This document shows positions 8,855 to 18,593 of a stretch of 64,000 bases of DNA, in pieces; position 1 is the first letter of the stretch, and each line of letters starts with the position of its first letter. The notes beneath the pieces are model-generated. The model was not told where the DNA came from. It searched no databases and saw only the letters and a list, made by a program, of their open reading frames with translations. A program made the position numbers and the translations under genes. The stretch comes from Clostridium sp. CCUG 7971 (lineage in GTDB: Bacteria; Bacillota; Clostridia; Peptostreptococcales; Peptostreptococcaceae). The stretch spans positions 1 through 64,000 of the forward strand of contig NZ_JAFFPK010000054.1 in assembly GCF_017590215.1 (NCBI RefSeq), in the 5' to 3' direction.

Positions 8855-10216
8855 TCAAATAATTTCTTTATCTATATTGTCTATAACTTTCTTTTTAGTA
8901 CCATATACAACTACCTTATCCATAGGAGGATAATAGCTTTCACTAATAAATTCTTTTGTTTTGCCTTTATCCCCTTTATAAACTCTGAAAGTATTTATTT
9001 TATATCCAACCCTCCCATTTTGTGTTATTGTCTTTTCTCCTTCAAAAATTTTTTCACTAGTTTCTATTTTTACTTTATTAGGTACTGATTTTATAATTTC
9101 TGTTGTTACTTCTATTTCTTTCTTATCTTCCTTATTACCATATATAGTTGTTACTATCTTATTATTATACATTTTGTGAGTAACAAGTATAGGTGTATTA
9201 TATTTATTTTTAAATCTAAAATCTAAATTACCTGTTGCAACTGTAGCATCTCTTCCTTTTGAAACATAAGCACTTGGTATACTGTGATTTCTTACTTTTG
9301 TAATTTCAAGACCTGCATAAAGTGCTGCATTATACATAGTGCTTGATACTTGGCATATACCTCCACCTAATCCTTGTTCTAATTTTCCATTGATTATTAC
9401 TGGAGCATTTTTAAACTGTGATTGAATACTAGCATCATTAACATAATGATTAAATGAAAACTCTTCAGATGGCTTAACTATTACATTATTAGTAGCTCTA
9501 GCTGCAACATCTATATTATTGACTCTATTTTCTAGCTTAGGATTAAAATTAGTTTCATAAGTTCCAAGTACTGTATCTATTTTGCTTAACTCATCATATA
9601 TAAAATTAGGTCTTATGCTTATTGTTGGTATTTTTTCGTCATTAGAAAAAACTTTATTTATATCTAATATAATTGCTTTTTTTAGTTTATCTACATCTAT
9701 CTTTATTCCATAAGTTTCTTTTGTATAATTAAATTTATTATCTTCTAATTTTATAGTTGCACTTATAGGTTCTATATTAATATTTTCATTTAAAAAATTT
9801 ATATATTTATCTAAGTTTTTTTCATTATAACTACATTTTAAGCGAATAGTTTTATTTTCACCTAAATCTAAGTCTATTTTTGTTTTAATATTAGATATTA
9901 TATCTTTATCGCGACCAATATTATATGCCTTTTCTACAGCATCATCAATGTTATAAACTATTCCTAAGTCTTTTTTATTTAACTTATAGGTTTTATCTTC
10001 AAATATTAAGTTTATTTCATTATAGTGATTTATAGTTTCTTCAACTTTTATTTTTGCTTCATTCTTAGTTAATCCTGATATATCTATAGACATTATAGAA
10101 ATATTTTTGTGTATTTTTCCTTCTCTTGTTATTGCTTGAGATAAATTTGTACTACCTAAAAAAAAGATTCCTACTGACAATAATAATATCATCTTAAGTC
10201 GTTTCAATTTTGTCAT
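8855..10216 (-). CDS. VanW family protein with putative PG-binding and G5 domains
   Basis: About 453 residues. A signal/anchor segment is followed by one or two peptidoglycan-binding-type domains (about 35-220), the VanW domain (about 235-370, with NPKLENRVNNIDVAARATNN and GGGICQVSSTMYNAAL) and a G5-like domain at the C-terminus. Such proteins are exported to the cell wall; the name comes from vanB vancomycin operons, but a lone VanW protein does not imply resistance. ATG 10216 with AAGGAGAGG just upstream is the preferred start, overlapping the nth stop by 23 bases; a longer frame starts at 10243. Confidence 0.8.
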   Translation of the reverse strand: MTKLKRLKMILLLSVGIFFLGSTNLSQAITREGKIHKNISIMSIDISGLTKNEAKIKVEETINHYNEINLIFEDKTYKLNKKDLGIVYNIDDAVEKAYNIGRDKDIISNIKTKIDLDLGENKTIRLKCSYNEKNLDKYINFLNENINIEPISATIKLEDNKFNYTKETYGIKIDVDKLKKAIILDINKVFSNDEKIPTISIRPNFIYDELSKIDTVLGTYETNFNPKLENRVNNIDVAARATNNVIVKPSEEFSFNHYVNDASIQSQFKNAPVIINGKLEQGLGGGICQVSSTMYNAALYAGLEITKVRNHSIPSAYVSKGRDATVATGNLDFRFKNKYNTPILVTHKMYNNKIVTTIYGNKEDKKEIEVTTEIIKSVPNKVKIETSEKIFEGEKTITQNGRVGYKINTFRVYKGDKGKTKEFISESYYPPMDKVVVYGTKKKVIDNIDKEII

Positions 10217-10838
10217 CCCTCTCCTTATAGTAATTACAGTCACTTTTTATAGGGCAAATACTACATTCTGGATTTCTAGCTTTACACATCCTCCTTCCAT
10301 GGAAAATTAAAAGATGATGTGAATGAGACCATCTATTCTTCGGTATTGCTTCCATAAGGGCAAACTCTGTTTTTTCTGGAGTATGTGTATTAACTATACC
10401 TATTCTATTTGATACTCTAAAAACATGTGTATCTACTGCTATTGCATCTTGTCCAAATGCATTACTTAAAACTACTCCTGCAGTTTTCCTTCCTACACCT
10501 GGGAGTTTTACAAGTTCTTCTAATGTGTCTGGCACTTTTCCATTATAAACATTACATATAGTTTGCGATGTTACTTTTATTTTTTCAGCCTTACTTTTAT
10601 ATAATCCACAACTTTTTATTTCTTTACTAATGTCTTCAATACTTAACTTAGAAAAAGCTTGTGCAGTATTATATTTTTTAAATAATTCTCCTGTTACCTT
10701 GTTGACTCTTACATCTGTACATTGAGCTGATAATATTGTTGCAATTAAAAGTTCAAAAGGAGTTGTATAATCTAACTCACATTTGGCATCTGGGTAAAGT
10801 TCTTCTAATGCATCTAGTATTTCATTAACATTTTTCAT
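10194..10838 (-). CDS. nth: endonuclease III
   Basis: A 214-residue base-excision repair enzyme that removes oxidised pyrimidines and cuts abasic sites. The helix-hairpin-helix LPGVGRKTAGVVL, the catalytic lysine in that hairpin region and the following VDTHVFRVSNR with the catalytic aspartate are all present. The C-terminal cysteines are spaced C-x6-C-x2-C-x5-C (CKARNPECSICPIKSDC), the usual 4Fe-4S site. A GGGGG ribosome site precedes the ATG. It is translationally coupled to the VanW gene. Confidence 0.95.
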   Translation of the reverse strand: MKNVNEILDALEELYPDAKCELDYTTPFELLIATILSAQCTDVRVNKVTGELFKKYNTAQAFSKLSIEDISKEIKSCGLYKSKAEKIKVTSQTICNVYNGKVPDTLEELVKLPGVGRKTAGVVLSNAFGQDAIAVDTHVFRVSNRIGIVNTHTPEKTEFALMEAIPKNRWSHSHHLLIFHGRRMCKARNPECSICPIKSDCNYYKERDDKIETT

Positions 10839-10942
10839 TTAAAATCCCCCTAAAATTTAAATTATAATAATATTATCTATCATAATCAGCAATATATAAC
10901 AAATTATTATTGCTAATTTTATTATATTTTTTATATTAAATA

Positions 10943-10976
10943 AAAAAGAAAGCAAAAGCTAATTAGCTTTTGCTTT
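10943..10976 (-). terminator. terminator after the Lon-like gene
   Basis: A 28-bp perfect palindrome (10949-10976, core AAAGCAAAAGCTAA) followed on the minus strand by a T-rich tract. Confidence 0.85.
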
Positions 10977-11015
10977 ATCTCATTATATAATTACCCAGAA
11001 TATAAATCATTAAAA

Positions 11016-13268
11016 CTATTTATATTCTGATTTTTGCGCTTTTGAAAATTTTAATAATCTTTCTTTTACAAGTTTTTTAATTTCCTCAAATTTCATATCA
11101 GTTAATATTTCTATTGCTTCTTCAACTTTAGATACTGTATAAACCCTGAATTTTCCTTCTTCAATTGCTTTATTTACTTCATCAGATAAAACTAAGTTTC
11201 TGCTATTATTTTTAGGAATTATTACACCTTGATTGTCATTTAATCCTTTTTTCTTACATGCTGAATAAAATCCTTCTATCTTTTCAGTAATTCCTCCTAC
11301 TACTTGTATTTCGCCTTTTTGATTCATTGATCCTGTTGCTGCAATATTTTGTTTCAAAGGAACATTACTTAATGATGATAAAAGTGCATATAATTCCGCT
11401 CCAGTTGCACTATCACCTTCTATTCCTCCATAGTTTTGTTCAAAACAAATATATGCATTTAATGATAATGGGAATTCTTGAGCAAAGTTTTCTGCTAAAT
11501 ATCCACCTAATATTAATACACCTTTATTGTGTATAGGCCCACTCATCTTAACTTCTCTTTCTATATTAACAATTCCATCATTACCAGGACTAGTAGTTAC
11601 TGTTATTCTTGAAGGTCTTCCAAATGAGTATTCACCCGTATTTAAAACTGATAAACCATTTATAACTCCTACTCTACTTCCCTCAGTTTCTATAAGAGTA
11701 AAACCATTTTCTAATGATTCATCCATTCTATTTTCAATTCTATTTAATCTTTTTCTTCTTTCATTTATAGCTTTTTTTATGTCTTCTTTATCTACATATT
11801 CTACATTTCTAATTTTAGCATATGCATCTCCTTCTACTATAACCTCCATAATTTTATTAAATTTTGTTGATAACTTATAGCTATCTCCTACAATTCTTGT
11901 GCTAAATTTAACTACTTCGTCAACTGCATCATATGTGAAATGTTTTAAATTTCCCTTATTGCATTGATACGCTATAAACCTTGCTATTCCATCTTCATTT
12001 ACCTCATTTTTTTCCATCTCATCATCAAAATCAACAAATACTTTAAAGTACTTACTAAAGTCTGGATCATAACTATATAAAGCATTGTACATATAGTTAT
12101 CTCCTATTAGTATTACCTTCATGTCTATTGGCATACTTTCTGGCTTTATAGCTGTTTGAGTATCTACTCCCATTTTTCTAGACTGGATAGCTCTCTTTAG
12201 CATATCCCATGATAGGGCATATCTTAAAAGTTGATCTACATATAAAACTAAATAACCACCATTAGCTTTATGAACTGCCCCTGGTATTAGCTTAGTAAAA
12301 TCAGTTTTTATATTTCCATTATAGTAATCATATTCAGCTTTACCAAATAAATTAGCTGGACTTGGATTTATCTCAAATATTACAGGCGCTGATGAGTTTT
12401 CTTTATCGCTACCATTATCTACAAATAAATTTACTTTATATTTTATAAAATGTTCTTTATCATACTTATCTTTTAAATCTTCTTCATCTAAGTAAAATAG
12501 ATATACATATTCTAATATATCTTTTCTTATATTATTTAAATATGTTTCTACTTTATCATAATCCTTATATTTTTCAATTAAAGATTCAATATGAGGGTCT
12601 ATTACAAACTTTGCTACTTCCTCTTCTAAGTCAAGTAATGCTTCTTTTGCAGCATCTTCTAAATCTCTTATTTTATATACAACCTGTATTGCCATATTTT
12701 CTAATTCCCTTTTAACTTTGTAAAACTCCTCGTCTGATTTTTCATCATCTTCATCTTTATCATCTTTTTCGTCTTTTATAGGTATAAATACCATCCCGAC
12801 TTTACTATTTTTTAATTTAAATCCTTTTTCTTCTCCATATTTTTTAATTTTTTTAAGTAATGCATCTTTCTCTATTTCATATTCCTCAACAACCTGATTT
12901 TTTCCTATTTCAAAATCTTCACTTTCAAATGTGTCTCTTAACTCATCTAAAAGTGCTTCAATTAATTTTTCAATATCTTTTTTAAAAGTTCTTCCTAATC
13001 CTTTTTCTAATCCAATTATAATAGGTTCTCTACTTTGTTCAAAGTTATATACATAGCACCAATCTTTATGAGAATTCTTTTTAGATGCATACTTATTTAA
13101 TGCTTTTGTAGCATATGTTGTTTTCCCTGTACCTGAATCTCCTGCTAGGTATATATTGTAAGCTGGATTATCAATTTTTAATCCAATCTCCATAGCATCT
13201 ATAGCTCTTTCTTGACCTAGTATGCTTTCTAGAGGTTCTATTTCAGATGTATTTTTATAGTTTAACAA
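11016..13268 (-). CDS. Lon-like ATP-dependent protease (AAA_32/S16 type)
   Basis: A 750-residue protein resembling the LonB/LonC-like clade. Walker A GDSGTGKT is at residues 43-50; a long acidic and lysine-rich coiled-coil insert spans about 150-260; an ATPase lid follows; the S16 protease domain occupies the last 200 residues with the catalytic serine in EGDSATGAELYALLSSLS and the lysine in GGITEKIEGFY. It lacks the classical Lon N-domain. The start is a TTG with GGTGAGG upstream. It probably degrades misfolded or regulatory proteins; whether it needs ATP cannot be read from the sequence. Single-gene unit. Confidence 0.88.
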   Translation of the reverse strand: MLNYKNTSEIEPLESILGQERAIDAMEIGLKIDNPAYNIYLAGDSGTGKTTYATKALNKYASKKNSHKDWCYVYNFEQSREPIIIGLEKGLGRTFKKDIEKLIEALLDELRDTFESEDFEIGKNQVVEEYEIEKDALLKKIKKYGEEKGFKLKNSKVGMVFIPIKDEKDDKDEDDEKSDEEFYKVKRELENMAIQVVYKIRDLEDAAKEALLDLEEEVAKFVIDPHIESLIEKYKDYDKVETYLNNIRKDILEYVYLFYLDEEDLKDKYDKEHFIKYKVNLFVDNGSDKENSSAPVIFEINPSPANLFGKAEYDYYNGNIKTDFTKLIPGAVHKANGGYLVLYVDQLLRYALSWDMLKRAIQSRKMGVDTQTAIKPESMPIDMKVILIGDNYMYNALYSYDPDFSKYFKVFVDFDDEMEKNEVNEDGIARFIAYQCNKGNLKHFTYDAVDEVVKFSTRIVGDSYKLSTKFNKIMEVIVEGDAYAKIRNVEYVDKEDIKKAINERRKRLNRIENRMDESLENGFTLIETEGSRVGVINGLSVLNTGEYSFGRPSRITVTTSPGNDGIVNIEREVKMSGPIHNKGVLILGGYLAENFAQEFPLSLNAYICFEQNYGGIEGDSATGAELYALLSSLSNVPLKQNIAATGSMNQKGEIQVVGGITEKIEGFYSACKKKGLNDNQGVIIPKNNSRNLVLSDEVNKAIEEGKFRVYTVSKVEEAIEILTDMKFEEIKKLVKERLLKFSKAQKSEYK

Positions 13269-13330
13269 TAGACCTCACCCCTTCTCCCCTTTTATAATAT
13301 TCTCTGTTACTAAATTAATTTGTTATACTA

Positions 13331-13383
13331 TTTAATATATGTCAGCAACACCTTATACTTGTTGTAAATTTAATATATGACAG
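13331..13383. promoter_or_regulatory. direct repeats flanking a small inverted repeat upstream of the Lon-like gene
   Basis: TTTAATATATGTCAG (13331-13345) recurs with one change at 13369-13383, 38 bases apart. Between them CAACA and TGTTG can pair. This lies 63-115 bases before the TTG start of the protease gene and may be an operator. The remainder of 13269-13472 is AT-rich without further recognised signals. Confidence 0.35.
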
Positions 13384-13472
13384 TAATTATTTTATTTTTT
13401 ATAAATAATATATATTCTAATTTTATTCATATTCATTTATTTTGTGATTTGTCTACTTATTTTTATATATAA

Positions 13473-13506
13473 AAAAAACAAAGGTTTATTAACCCTTTGT
13501 TTTTTC
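13473..13506 (-). terminator. terminator overlapping the queG stop
   Basis: AAAAACAAAGG and CCTTTGTTTTT arms close over a short AT loop; the minus-strand product ends in a T run. The stop codon of queG lies inside the stem. Confidence 0.75.
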
Positions 13507-14394
13507 TGAAATTAAATCTAAATTTCTTTTTATTATATTTTTTCCTCTCCAACTAAACGCTTTATTTCCGTATCTACGTTTAAACTCTTTATTTGAAATA
13601 GAATTTATTTCCTCATTATCTAAACTTGTCATTATATTATTTTTAAATTCATTAATATTTGTTATTGGTATATTTTTATTATGAGGACATACATCTTGGC
13701 ATACATCACACCCAAATACTTTATTTTCACTTTGTAATATCCTTATTTCTTCTTCTGTCAATTCTCCCTTTTTTTGAGTTATATATGACAAACATCTCTT
13801 TGGATTCATTTCAAAATTTCCTAATAAGGCATTTCCCGGACAATATTTTACACATTTCCCACATTTTATGCATGTTTTTGGTAAAGGGTGATCTGGATGA
13901 AAATCATAGTTATTTATTATATATCCTATAAATACATACGATCCATATTCATCTGTAATAATATTATTATTAATTCCAAAGTATCCTATTCCAGATAAAT
14001 AGGCTAAGTGTCTATCCACTAGAGGACCATTATCTGTAAAATATTTATACTCAAATCCATCTATATTTTCAGTTAAGTAGTCGCAGATTTTTTGAAGAAT
14101 ATTTTTTATAACTATATGATAATCTTCTCCATAGCAGTATTTTGATAAATTTCCATCATTCTGATTTCCACTGTAATATGGAAACGCAAATACTATTATT
14201 GATTTTGCATTTTCCATTGTATTTCTTGGATCTATTCTATTTTCTAATACTGGTTCTTCCATTCCAGTAACATATCCATTTAATAATCTATGTTTTATTA
14301 CTTGTTCTAAATTGTGATATGGTCCGATTCCTGCAATACCTACACATTTTAATCCTATTGATTTACAGAACTCTTTTAATTTTTCCTTATTCAT
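13489..14394 (-). CDS. queG: epoxyqueuosine reductase QueG-like iron-sulfur protein
   Basis: About 301 residues. QueG reduces epoxyqueuosine to queuosine in tRNA using cobalamin and two 4Fe-4S clusters. The core motif NGPLVDRHLAYLSGIGYFG, the GSYVFIGYI element and two ferredoxin-like clusters (CIKCGKCVKYCP and CDVCQDVCP) are visible. It is shorter than E. coli QueG and lacks the C-terminal helical extension, as in many Clostridia proteins annotated simply as double-cluster Fe-S proteins. ATG 14394, with AAAGGAT upstream, is preferred over 14409. Confidence 0.8.
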   Translation of the reverse strand: MNKEKLKEFCKSIGLKCVGIAGIGPYHNLEQVIKHRLLNGYVTGMEEPVLENRIDPRNTMENAKSIIVFAFPYYSGNQNDGNLSKYCYGEDYHIVIKNILQKICDYLTENIDGFEYKYFTDNGPLVDRHLAYLSGIGYFGINNNIITDEYGSYVFIGYIINNYDFHPDHPLPKTCIKCGKCVKYCPGNALLGNFEMNPKRCLSYITQKKGELTEEEIRILQSENKVFGCDVCQDVCPHNKNIPITNINEFKNNIMTSLDNEEINSISNKEFKRRYGNKAFSWRGKNIIKRNLDLISEKTKG

Positions 14395-14458
14395 AAAATA
14401 TCCTTTCATTAATATTGTATTAGCTTTATAATAACTAAAGTGTAAGGATGGTGATAAT

Positions 14459-14866
14459 TTGATTAAATTAACAATACCAGGTAGACCTATAAGTAAGTCT
14501 AACTTTAAACTTCATAATGTTCATGGACAAGCATGGATGCCATCAACTGGTAAACATTCTAAATACTTAGCTTATGAAAATATGATTGCAGGTTATATAA
14601 ATCAGCAATACCAAGGAGATACAATAGAAGAAGATTTAATTACTGTCTTAAAACTATACTTCCCAAATAAACGTATGGGAGATTTACATAACTATCCTAA
14701 AAGTATTTGTGATGGTATAGAAAAAAGTGGTATCATCAAAAATGATAAACAGTTAAAACCAGTATTATTATTTGATTTTATAGACAAAGAAAATCCGCGT
14801 GTAGAAATAGAACTTTATCCTCTTTCTAAATATGATGTATCTTATAATATTTTTCCAAGAGAATAA
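14459..14866 (+). CDS. RusA family Holliday-junction endonuclease
   Basis: A 135-residue protein matching the RusA fold: PGRPISKSN near the N-terminus and the acidic cluster in MGDLHNYPKSICDGIEKSG plus KNDKQL (E. coli RusA has the equivalent D70, D72 and D91). RusA resolves Holliday junctions and is usually prophage-borne. Here it stands alone among housekeeping genes, divergent from queG, with a spacer of only about 65 bases. It starts with TTG behind a GGATGGTGAT region. Base composition does not visibly differ from its neighbours, so it may be a domesticated copy. Confidence 0.85.
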   Translation: MIKLTIPGRPISKSNFKLHNVHGQAWMPSTGKHSKYLAYENMIAGYINQQYQGDTIEEDLITVLKLYFPNKRMGDLHNYPKSICDGIEKSGIIKNDKQLKPVLLFDFIDKENPRVEIELYPLSKYDVSYNIFPRE

Positions 14867-14907
14867 TAATAAAGAGAACTTACTTTACCTAAGTTCTCTT
14901 TATTATT
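14865..14907. terminator. bidirectional terminator between rusA and the aldo/keto reductase gene
   Basis: An 18-bp perfect stem (14865-14882 with 14890-14907) with a 7-base loop between two convergent genes. It begins inside the rusA stop codon. Confidence 0.85.
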
Positions 14908-14934
14908 ATCTGTTTTAAGTTATACAATTCTATT

Positions 14935-15930
14935 TTACCCAAGCTTAGAAACAACATCCTTTAACATTTCTCTTATAGGAAGTTCATATGGACATTTAGT
15001 TTCGCATAATCCGCAACTTACACATTCATTAGCTTTTCCATTTGAAGCTGCATATCTTTGCTTAGCCCAGTCCCTTAAATTGTATCTAGTATAATATCCT
15101 TCTAGTAAAAAGTTTGCTGGTATATTTATACCTACAGGACATGGAAGACAATATTCACATCTTCTACAGAATCTTTTCCCTAGTTTTTTTCTTATTTCTT
15201 CTATTTTTATATTATCTTCTTCTGTAAGTTCTAAATTCTCTAGTACTTTGGTATTTTCTTTAACTTGTTCTACACTATCCATCCCTGGTATAACTACATC
15301 GATGTAATCTTTTGAAAGTATATACTTTATAGCTAAAGTAGCATTGTCTATTGCTCCTCCTGCTAAGGGTTTCATAACAATTATTCCTATTCCTTTTTCA
15401 TTAGCTTTTCTAAAAGCTTTATCAGCTTGTCCTTCTACTATGTTATACGGGAACTGTATTGTTGTAAACTTATCACTCTCTATTGCTTTTTCTATTGTTT
15501 CTAATCCATGACTAGTTATTCCTATATGCTTTATCTTACCTTCTTGTTTTGCTTCTAATAATGCTCTGTAAGCTTTATCTTCATCAAATATTAAATCATA
15601 CTCTTCTGGCTTAACATTATGAAGTTGATATAAGTCTATATAGTCTGTCTTAAGATTTTTCAAACTTATTTCTATATCTTTTTTCATATCTTTATAGTTT
15701 CTTGACATACTTTTAGTAGCTATAAAAAACTTTTCTCTTCTTCCATATATACTATTTCCTATATATTCTTCACTTATTGTGTATCCTCTGGCTGTATCTA
15801 TAAAATTAACACCTTGCTTTTCTAATTCATCAATAACTTTATTTGTATCTTCTTGAGTTATCCTTTGAATTGGTATTCCTCCAAATCCAACTCTTTTTAC
15901 ATTCATATCACTTTTTCCTAATAATCTCAT
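14935..15930 (-). CDS. aldo/keto reductase with C-terminal 4Fe-4S domain
   Basis: 331 residues. Residues 1-250 form an aldo/keto reductase TIM barrel: DTARGY (catalytic Asp and Tyr region), FIATKS (Lys) and YQLHNVK (His). The C-terminal 80 residues carry a ferredoxin-type part (CRRCEYCLPCPVGI and CVSCGLCETKCPYELPIREML). Such fused enzymes are common in anaerobes and are thought to take electrons through the clusters; the substrate is unknown. The start ATG has CGGGGG upstream. Single gene between two terminator-bounded units. Confidence 0.88.
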   Translation of the reverse strand: MRLLGKSDMNVKRVGFGGIPIQRITQEDTNKVIDELEKQGVNFIDTARGYTISEEYIGNSIYGRREKFFIATKSMSRNYKDMKKDIEISLKNLKTDYIDLYQLHNVKPEEYDLIFDEDKAYRALLEAKQEGKIKHIGITSHGLETIEKAIESDKFTTIQFPYNIVEGQADKAFRKANEKGIGIIVMKPLAGGAIDNATLAIKYILSKDYIDVVIPGMDSVEQVKENTKVLENLELTEEDNIKIEEIRKKLGKRFCRRCEYCLPCPVGINIPANFLLEGYYTRYNLRDWAKQRYAASNGKANECVSCGLCETKCPYELPIREMLKDVVSKLG

Positions 15931-15998
15931 TACTTTCCCCCGTCATAAATTTTTATCTAAGCAACGAACCTAATTTATAGGCCATTATCGATACAAGC

Positions 15999-16841
15999 TT
16001 AGCAAGTTTTATTATCTAATATTTCTTTTATCATAGCAATCTCTCTTTTATGACCTTCGTCTTCAAGAGGAGTTTCTAAGAAAAATGGTAGATGGCTTAT
16101 TTTAGGATGAGTCATAAAGTTGATTATAGCCTCTAATCCTATTTTACCTTCTCCAATTACTTCATGTCTATCTTTCTTATCTCCAAATGGCATCATACTA
16201 TCATTTAAATGTACTGCCTTTAATCTATCTAGTCCTATTATTTTATCAAACTCTTCTAATACCCCCTCTAAGTCATTAACTATATCATATCCAGCTGAAA
16301 ACACATGACATGTATCTAAGCAAACCCCTAATTTTTCATTGTGCTCAACACTATCTATAATTTCTTTTATTTGATTAAAGTCAAACCCTATTTCCGTTCC
16401 TTTTCCAGACATAGTTTCAAGAAGTAAAGTTAGATTTTCTTTTCCTGTTAAAGCTTCATTTAATGCATCTGATATTCTCTTTATTCCAAACTCTATACCT
16501 CCACCTACATGACTACCTGGGTGGAAACACATATATTCTATTCCTAAAGAATCCATTCTTTCTATATCTTCTTTTATAACTTTTCTAGCAAATTCATACA
16601 CTTCATCCTTTGCTCCACCTAAATTCATAGTATATGGTGCATGAGCTAGTATTTTTCCAAAACTATTTTCTTCTCTTATTTTTTGAAACTTTGCTATATC
16701 CTTTTCATCAAATGCCTTAGCATTTCCTCCTCTTGGATTTCTGCTAAAAAATTGGAATGTATTAGCGCCTATTTCCACTGCTGTTTGTGCTGCTTTAGAA
16801 AAACCTTTTGCTATTGAAATATGTGGTCCTATTACAAGCAT
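15999..16841 (-). CDS. nfo: endonuclease IV
   Basis: A 280-residue zinc-dependent AP endonuclease of base-excision repair. Metal-binding motifs appear in the usual order: [64 protein letters not shown] and FFLETP. The length is typical. AGGAGG sits 9 bases before the ATG. Together with nth and rusA in the same 7 kb it adds to a local set of DNA-repair enzymes, but they are not one operon. Confidence 0.95.
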   Translation of the reverse strand: MLVIGPHISIAKGFSKAAQTAVEIGANTFQFFSRNPRGGNAKAFDEKDIAKFQKIREENSFGKILAHAPYTMNLGGAKDEVYEFARKVIKEDIERMDSLGIEYMCFHPGSHVGGGIEFGIKRISDALNEALTGKENLTLLLETMSGKGTEIGFDFNQIKEIIDSVEHNEKLGVCLDTCHVFSAGYDIVNDLEGVLEEFDKIIGLDRLKAVHLNDSMMPFGDKKDRHEVIGEGKIGLEAIINFMTHPKISHLPFFLETPLEDEGHKREIAMIKEILDNKTC

Positions 16842-16900
16842 GTTGTAAATCCTCCTTATTGTCGATTTTATTATATTTATTTATAAACGATATTATACCC

Positions 16901-16934
16901 AAAAAAATAAGTATCAACAAAATTGATACTTATT
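16901..16934 (-). terminator. terminator after the ArsR-like gene
   Basis: AATAAGTATCAA (16906-16917) pairs with TTGATACTTATT (16923-16934), and a T7-type tract follows on the minus strand. Confidence 0.8.
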
Positions 16935-17499
16935 ATATATTATACTCTTCCTCTTTTGACAGCGGCACAGCTAGTATAACTAGATCATATGCAGCTTCTT
17001 CACTAATTTTTTCTTTCTTACTTAAAATCTCTTTTAATTTTGATTCTATTGTCTCATTAAGTTCATTTAATTCTTCTCGGTTAAGATAAATGTTATTATA
17101 ATCGATTATATTATTATTCTCTAATCCATCTTCCTCTGCAGCTTGGTAAAATAGTTCACTTATATTTTCAAATTTAGATATATACAATTCTTCACGGTCA
17201 CATTCATCATCTAAAGAAAAATCTATAACATTTTTACCAATTACTATGTGTTTTGCTTTTGGATAATAATACTTTTCAACAATACCTGATTTAATTTTTT
17301 CCTCAACTAATTCTAAAATTCCTACTTTATAAAGTGTTTTTATATGATAATTAATCTTAGCATGAGGTTCATCTAATAATTGAGACAATTGCTTTGCTGA
17401 TAGCGGTGATTTATTAAAAGTTTTTAGTATATCTATTCGTCGAGGATGTGCTATTGCCTTTATGCACTCTAAATCTCGTAATACTAATACTTCTTTCAT
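16933..17499 (-). CDS. ArsR-type winged-helix transcriptional regulator
   Basis: About 188 residues. The N-terminal 70 residues form a winged helix of ArsR/HTH_20 type: IAHPRRIDILKTF, then SAKQLSQLLDEPHAKINYHIKTL as the recognition region and a wing ending in EKYYYP. The C-terminal half is acidic, without metal-binding cysteines, so an arsenic or metal sensor is unlikely. ATG 17499 is preferred because GGGGGTGGG precedes it; the frame could begin at 17514. No linked target gene is obvious; nfo lies downstream beyond a terminator. Confidence 0.8.
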   Translation of the reverse strand: MKEVLVLRDLECIKAIAHPRRIDILKTFNKSPLSAKQLSQLLDEPHAKINYHIKTLYKVGILELVEEKIKSGIVEKYYYPKAKHIVIGKNVIDFSLDDECDREELYISKFENISELFYQAAEEDGLENNNIIDYNNIYLNREELNELNETIESKLKEILSKKEKISEEAAYDLVILAVPLSKEEEYNI

Positions 17500-17581
17500 C
17501 TCTCCCACCCCCATAAAAAATTTATTTTAATGTAAGTTAATTATATATGAAGTAGTGTAAGTTGTCAAAAAATTCCATAAT

Positions 17582-18499
17582 TTAAAATATATTTAATTTT
17601 AGTTTCTGTGATAAGTCTTCTAATATCTTAACTCCAGCTACACTATTTCCTTTTTTGTCTAAGGCCGGACCGTAAACTCCTATCCCCATTTGATTTGGAA
17701 CAGATGCAAGTATTCCTCCTCCGACACCCGACTTTGCAGGTATTCCGACCTTTATAGCGAATTCTCCTGATGCATCATACATCCCACAAGTCACCATAAA
17801 TGTTTTTACCATTCTTGAAACACGTTCACTTATTAATCTTTCTCCAGTTTCAATATCCACTCCATAACTTGCAAGATTTATTCCTATTCTTGCTAAATCT
17901 ATTGCATCTATTTCTATAGAACATTGCTTAAAGTATAAATCTAGTACTTCTTCCACATCACCTTCTATAAATCCATCATTTTTTAGTAAGTAAGCCATAG
18001 CCCTATTTCTATCACCGCTCATTTTTTCTGACTTATATACATCATAATTTATTCCTATATTATCATTTTTAGCTAATCGTCTAAAGAATTTTAACATTCT
18101 TTCTTCTTTTTCAACTATACTACTACCTTTTATAAGAGATGTTGTAACTATTGCTCCTGCATTTATCATGGGATTGCAAGGTTTTTTTGTATCATTAGTC
18201 TCTAGCTTCATTATGGAGTTAAACGGATCTCCACTTGGTTCCATGCCAACTTTTGAGAAAACATAAGACCAATCATTGTCCATAAGAGCCATTGCAAGTA
18301 CTATTGTCTTTGATATACTTTGTATAGTAAACTTGGTATTACAATCTCCTGCTTTATATATATTATTATTTTTGTCTATTATGCATATGCCTAAATCATC
18401 TATACGCGCATTCTTCAATTCCGGTATATAACTTGCAACTTGTCCATAGTTTGTGTATTTTCTATTTCTGTCTAATATGTCATGTAAGATTTTTTCCAT
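17582..18499 (-). CDS. glsA: glutaminase
   Basis: A 305-residue enzyme of the serine-dependent glutaminase family that hydrolyses glutamine to glutamate and ammonia. The nucleophile motif is IQSISKT (Ser-x-x-Lys). Other landmarks are KPCNPMINAGAI, the GDRNRAMAYLL loop, a catalytic tyrosine region near YFKQCSI and the C-terminal PAKSGVGGGILASVPNQMGI. A GGGAGG site lies before the ATG. It is transcribed alone, with no glutamate antiporter beside it. Confidence 0.95.
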   Translation of the reverse strand: MEKILHDILDRNRKYTNYGQVASYIPELKNARIDDLGICIIDKNNNIYKAGDCNTKFTIQSISKTIVLAMALMDNDWSYVFSKVGMEPSGDPFNSIMKLETNDTKKPCNPMINAGAIVTTSLIKGSSIVEKEERMLKFFRRLAKNDNIGINYDVYKSEKMSGDRNRAMAYLLKNDGFIEGDVEEVLDLYFKQCSIEIDAIDLARIGINLASYGVDIETGERLISERVSRMVKTFMVTCGMYDASGEFAIKVGIPAKSGVGGGILASVPNQMGIGVYGPALDKKGNSVAGVKILEDLSQKLKLNIF

Positions 18500-18553
18500 A
18501 TTATTACCTCCCTATTTAGTTATATTTCGAAATATATAGTACTACTATAATAC

Positions 18554-18587
18554 AAAAAGTCCTGATATTATGTCAATATCAGGACTT
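18554..18587 (-). terminator. terminator after the TGS-kinase gene
   Basis: A 13-bp perfect stem (18557-18569 with 18575-18587) with a 5-base loop, followed by T5 on the minus strand, directly after the kinase stop codon. Confidence 0.85.
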
Positions 18588-18593
18588 CTATAT

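Noticed and set aside
8855-10216. VanW as evidence for vancomycin resistance
   Set aside because: No vanA/B ligase, vanH, vanX or vanRS genes are near; lone VanW/G5 proteins are common wall proteins in Clostridia.
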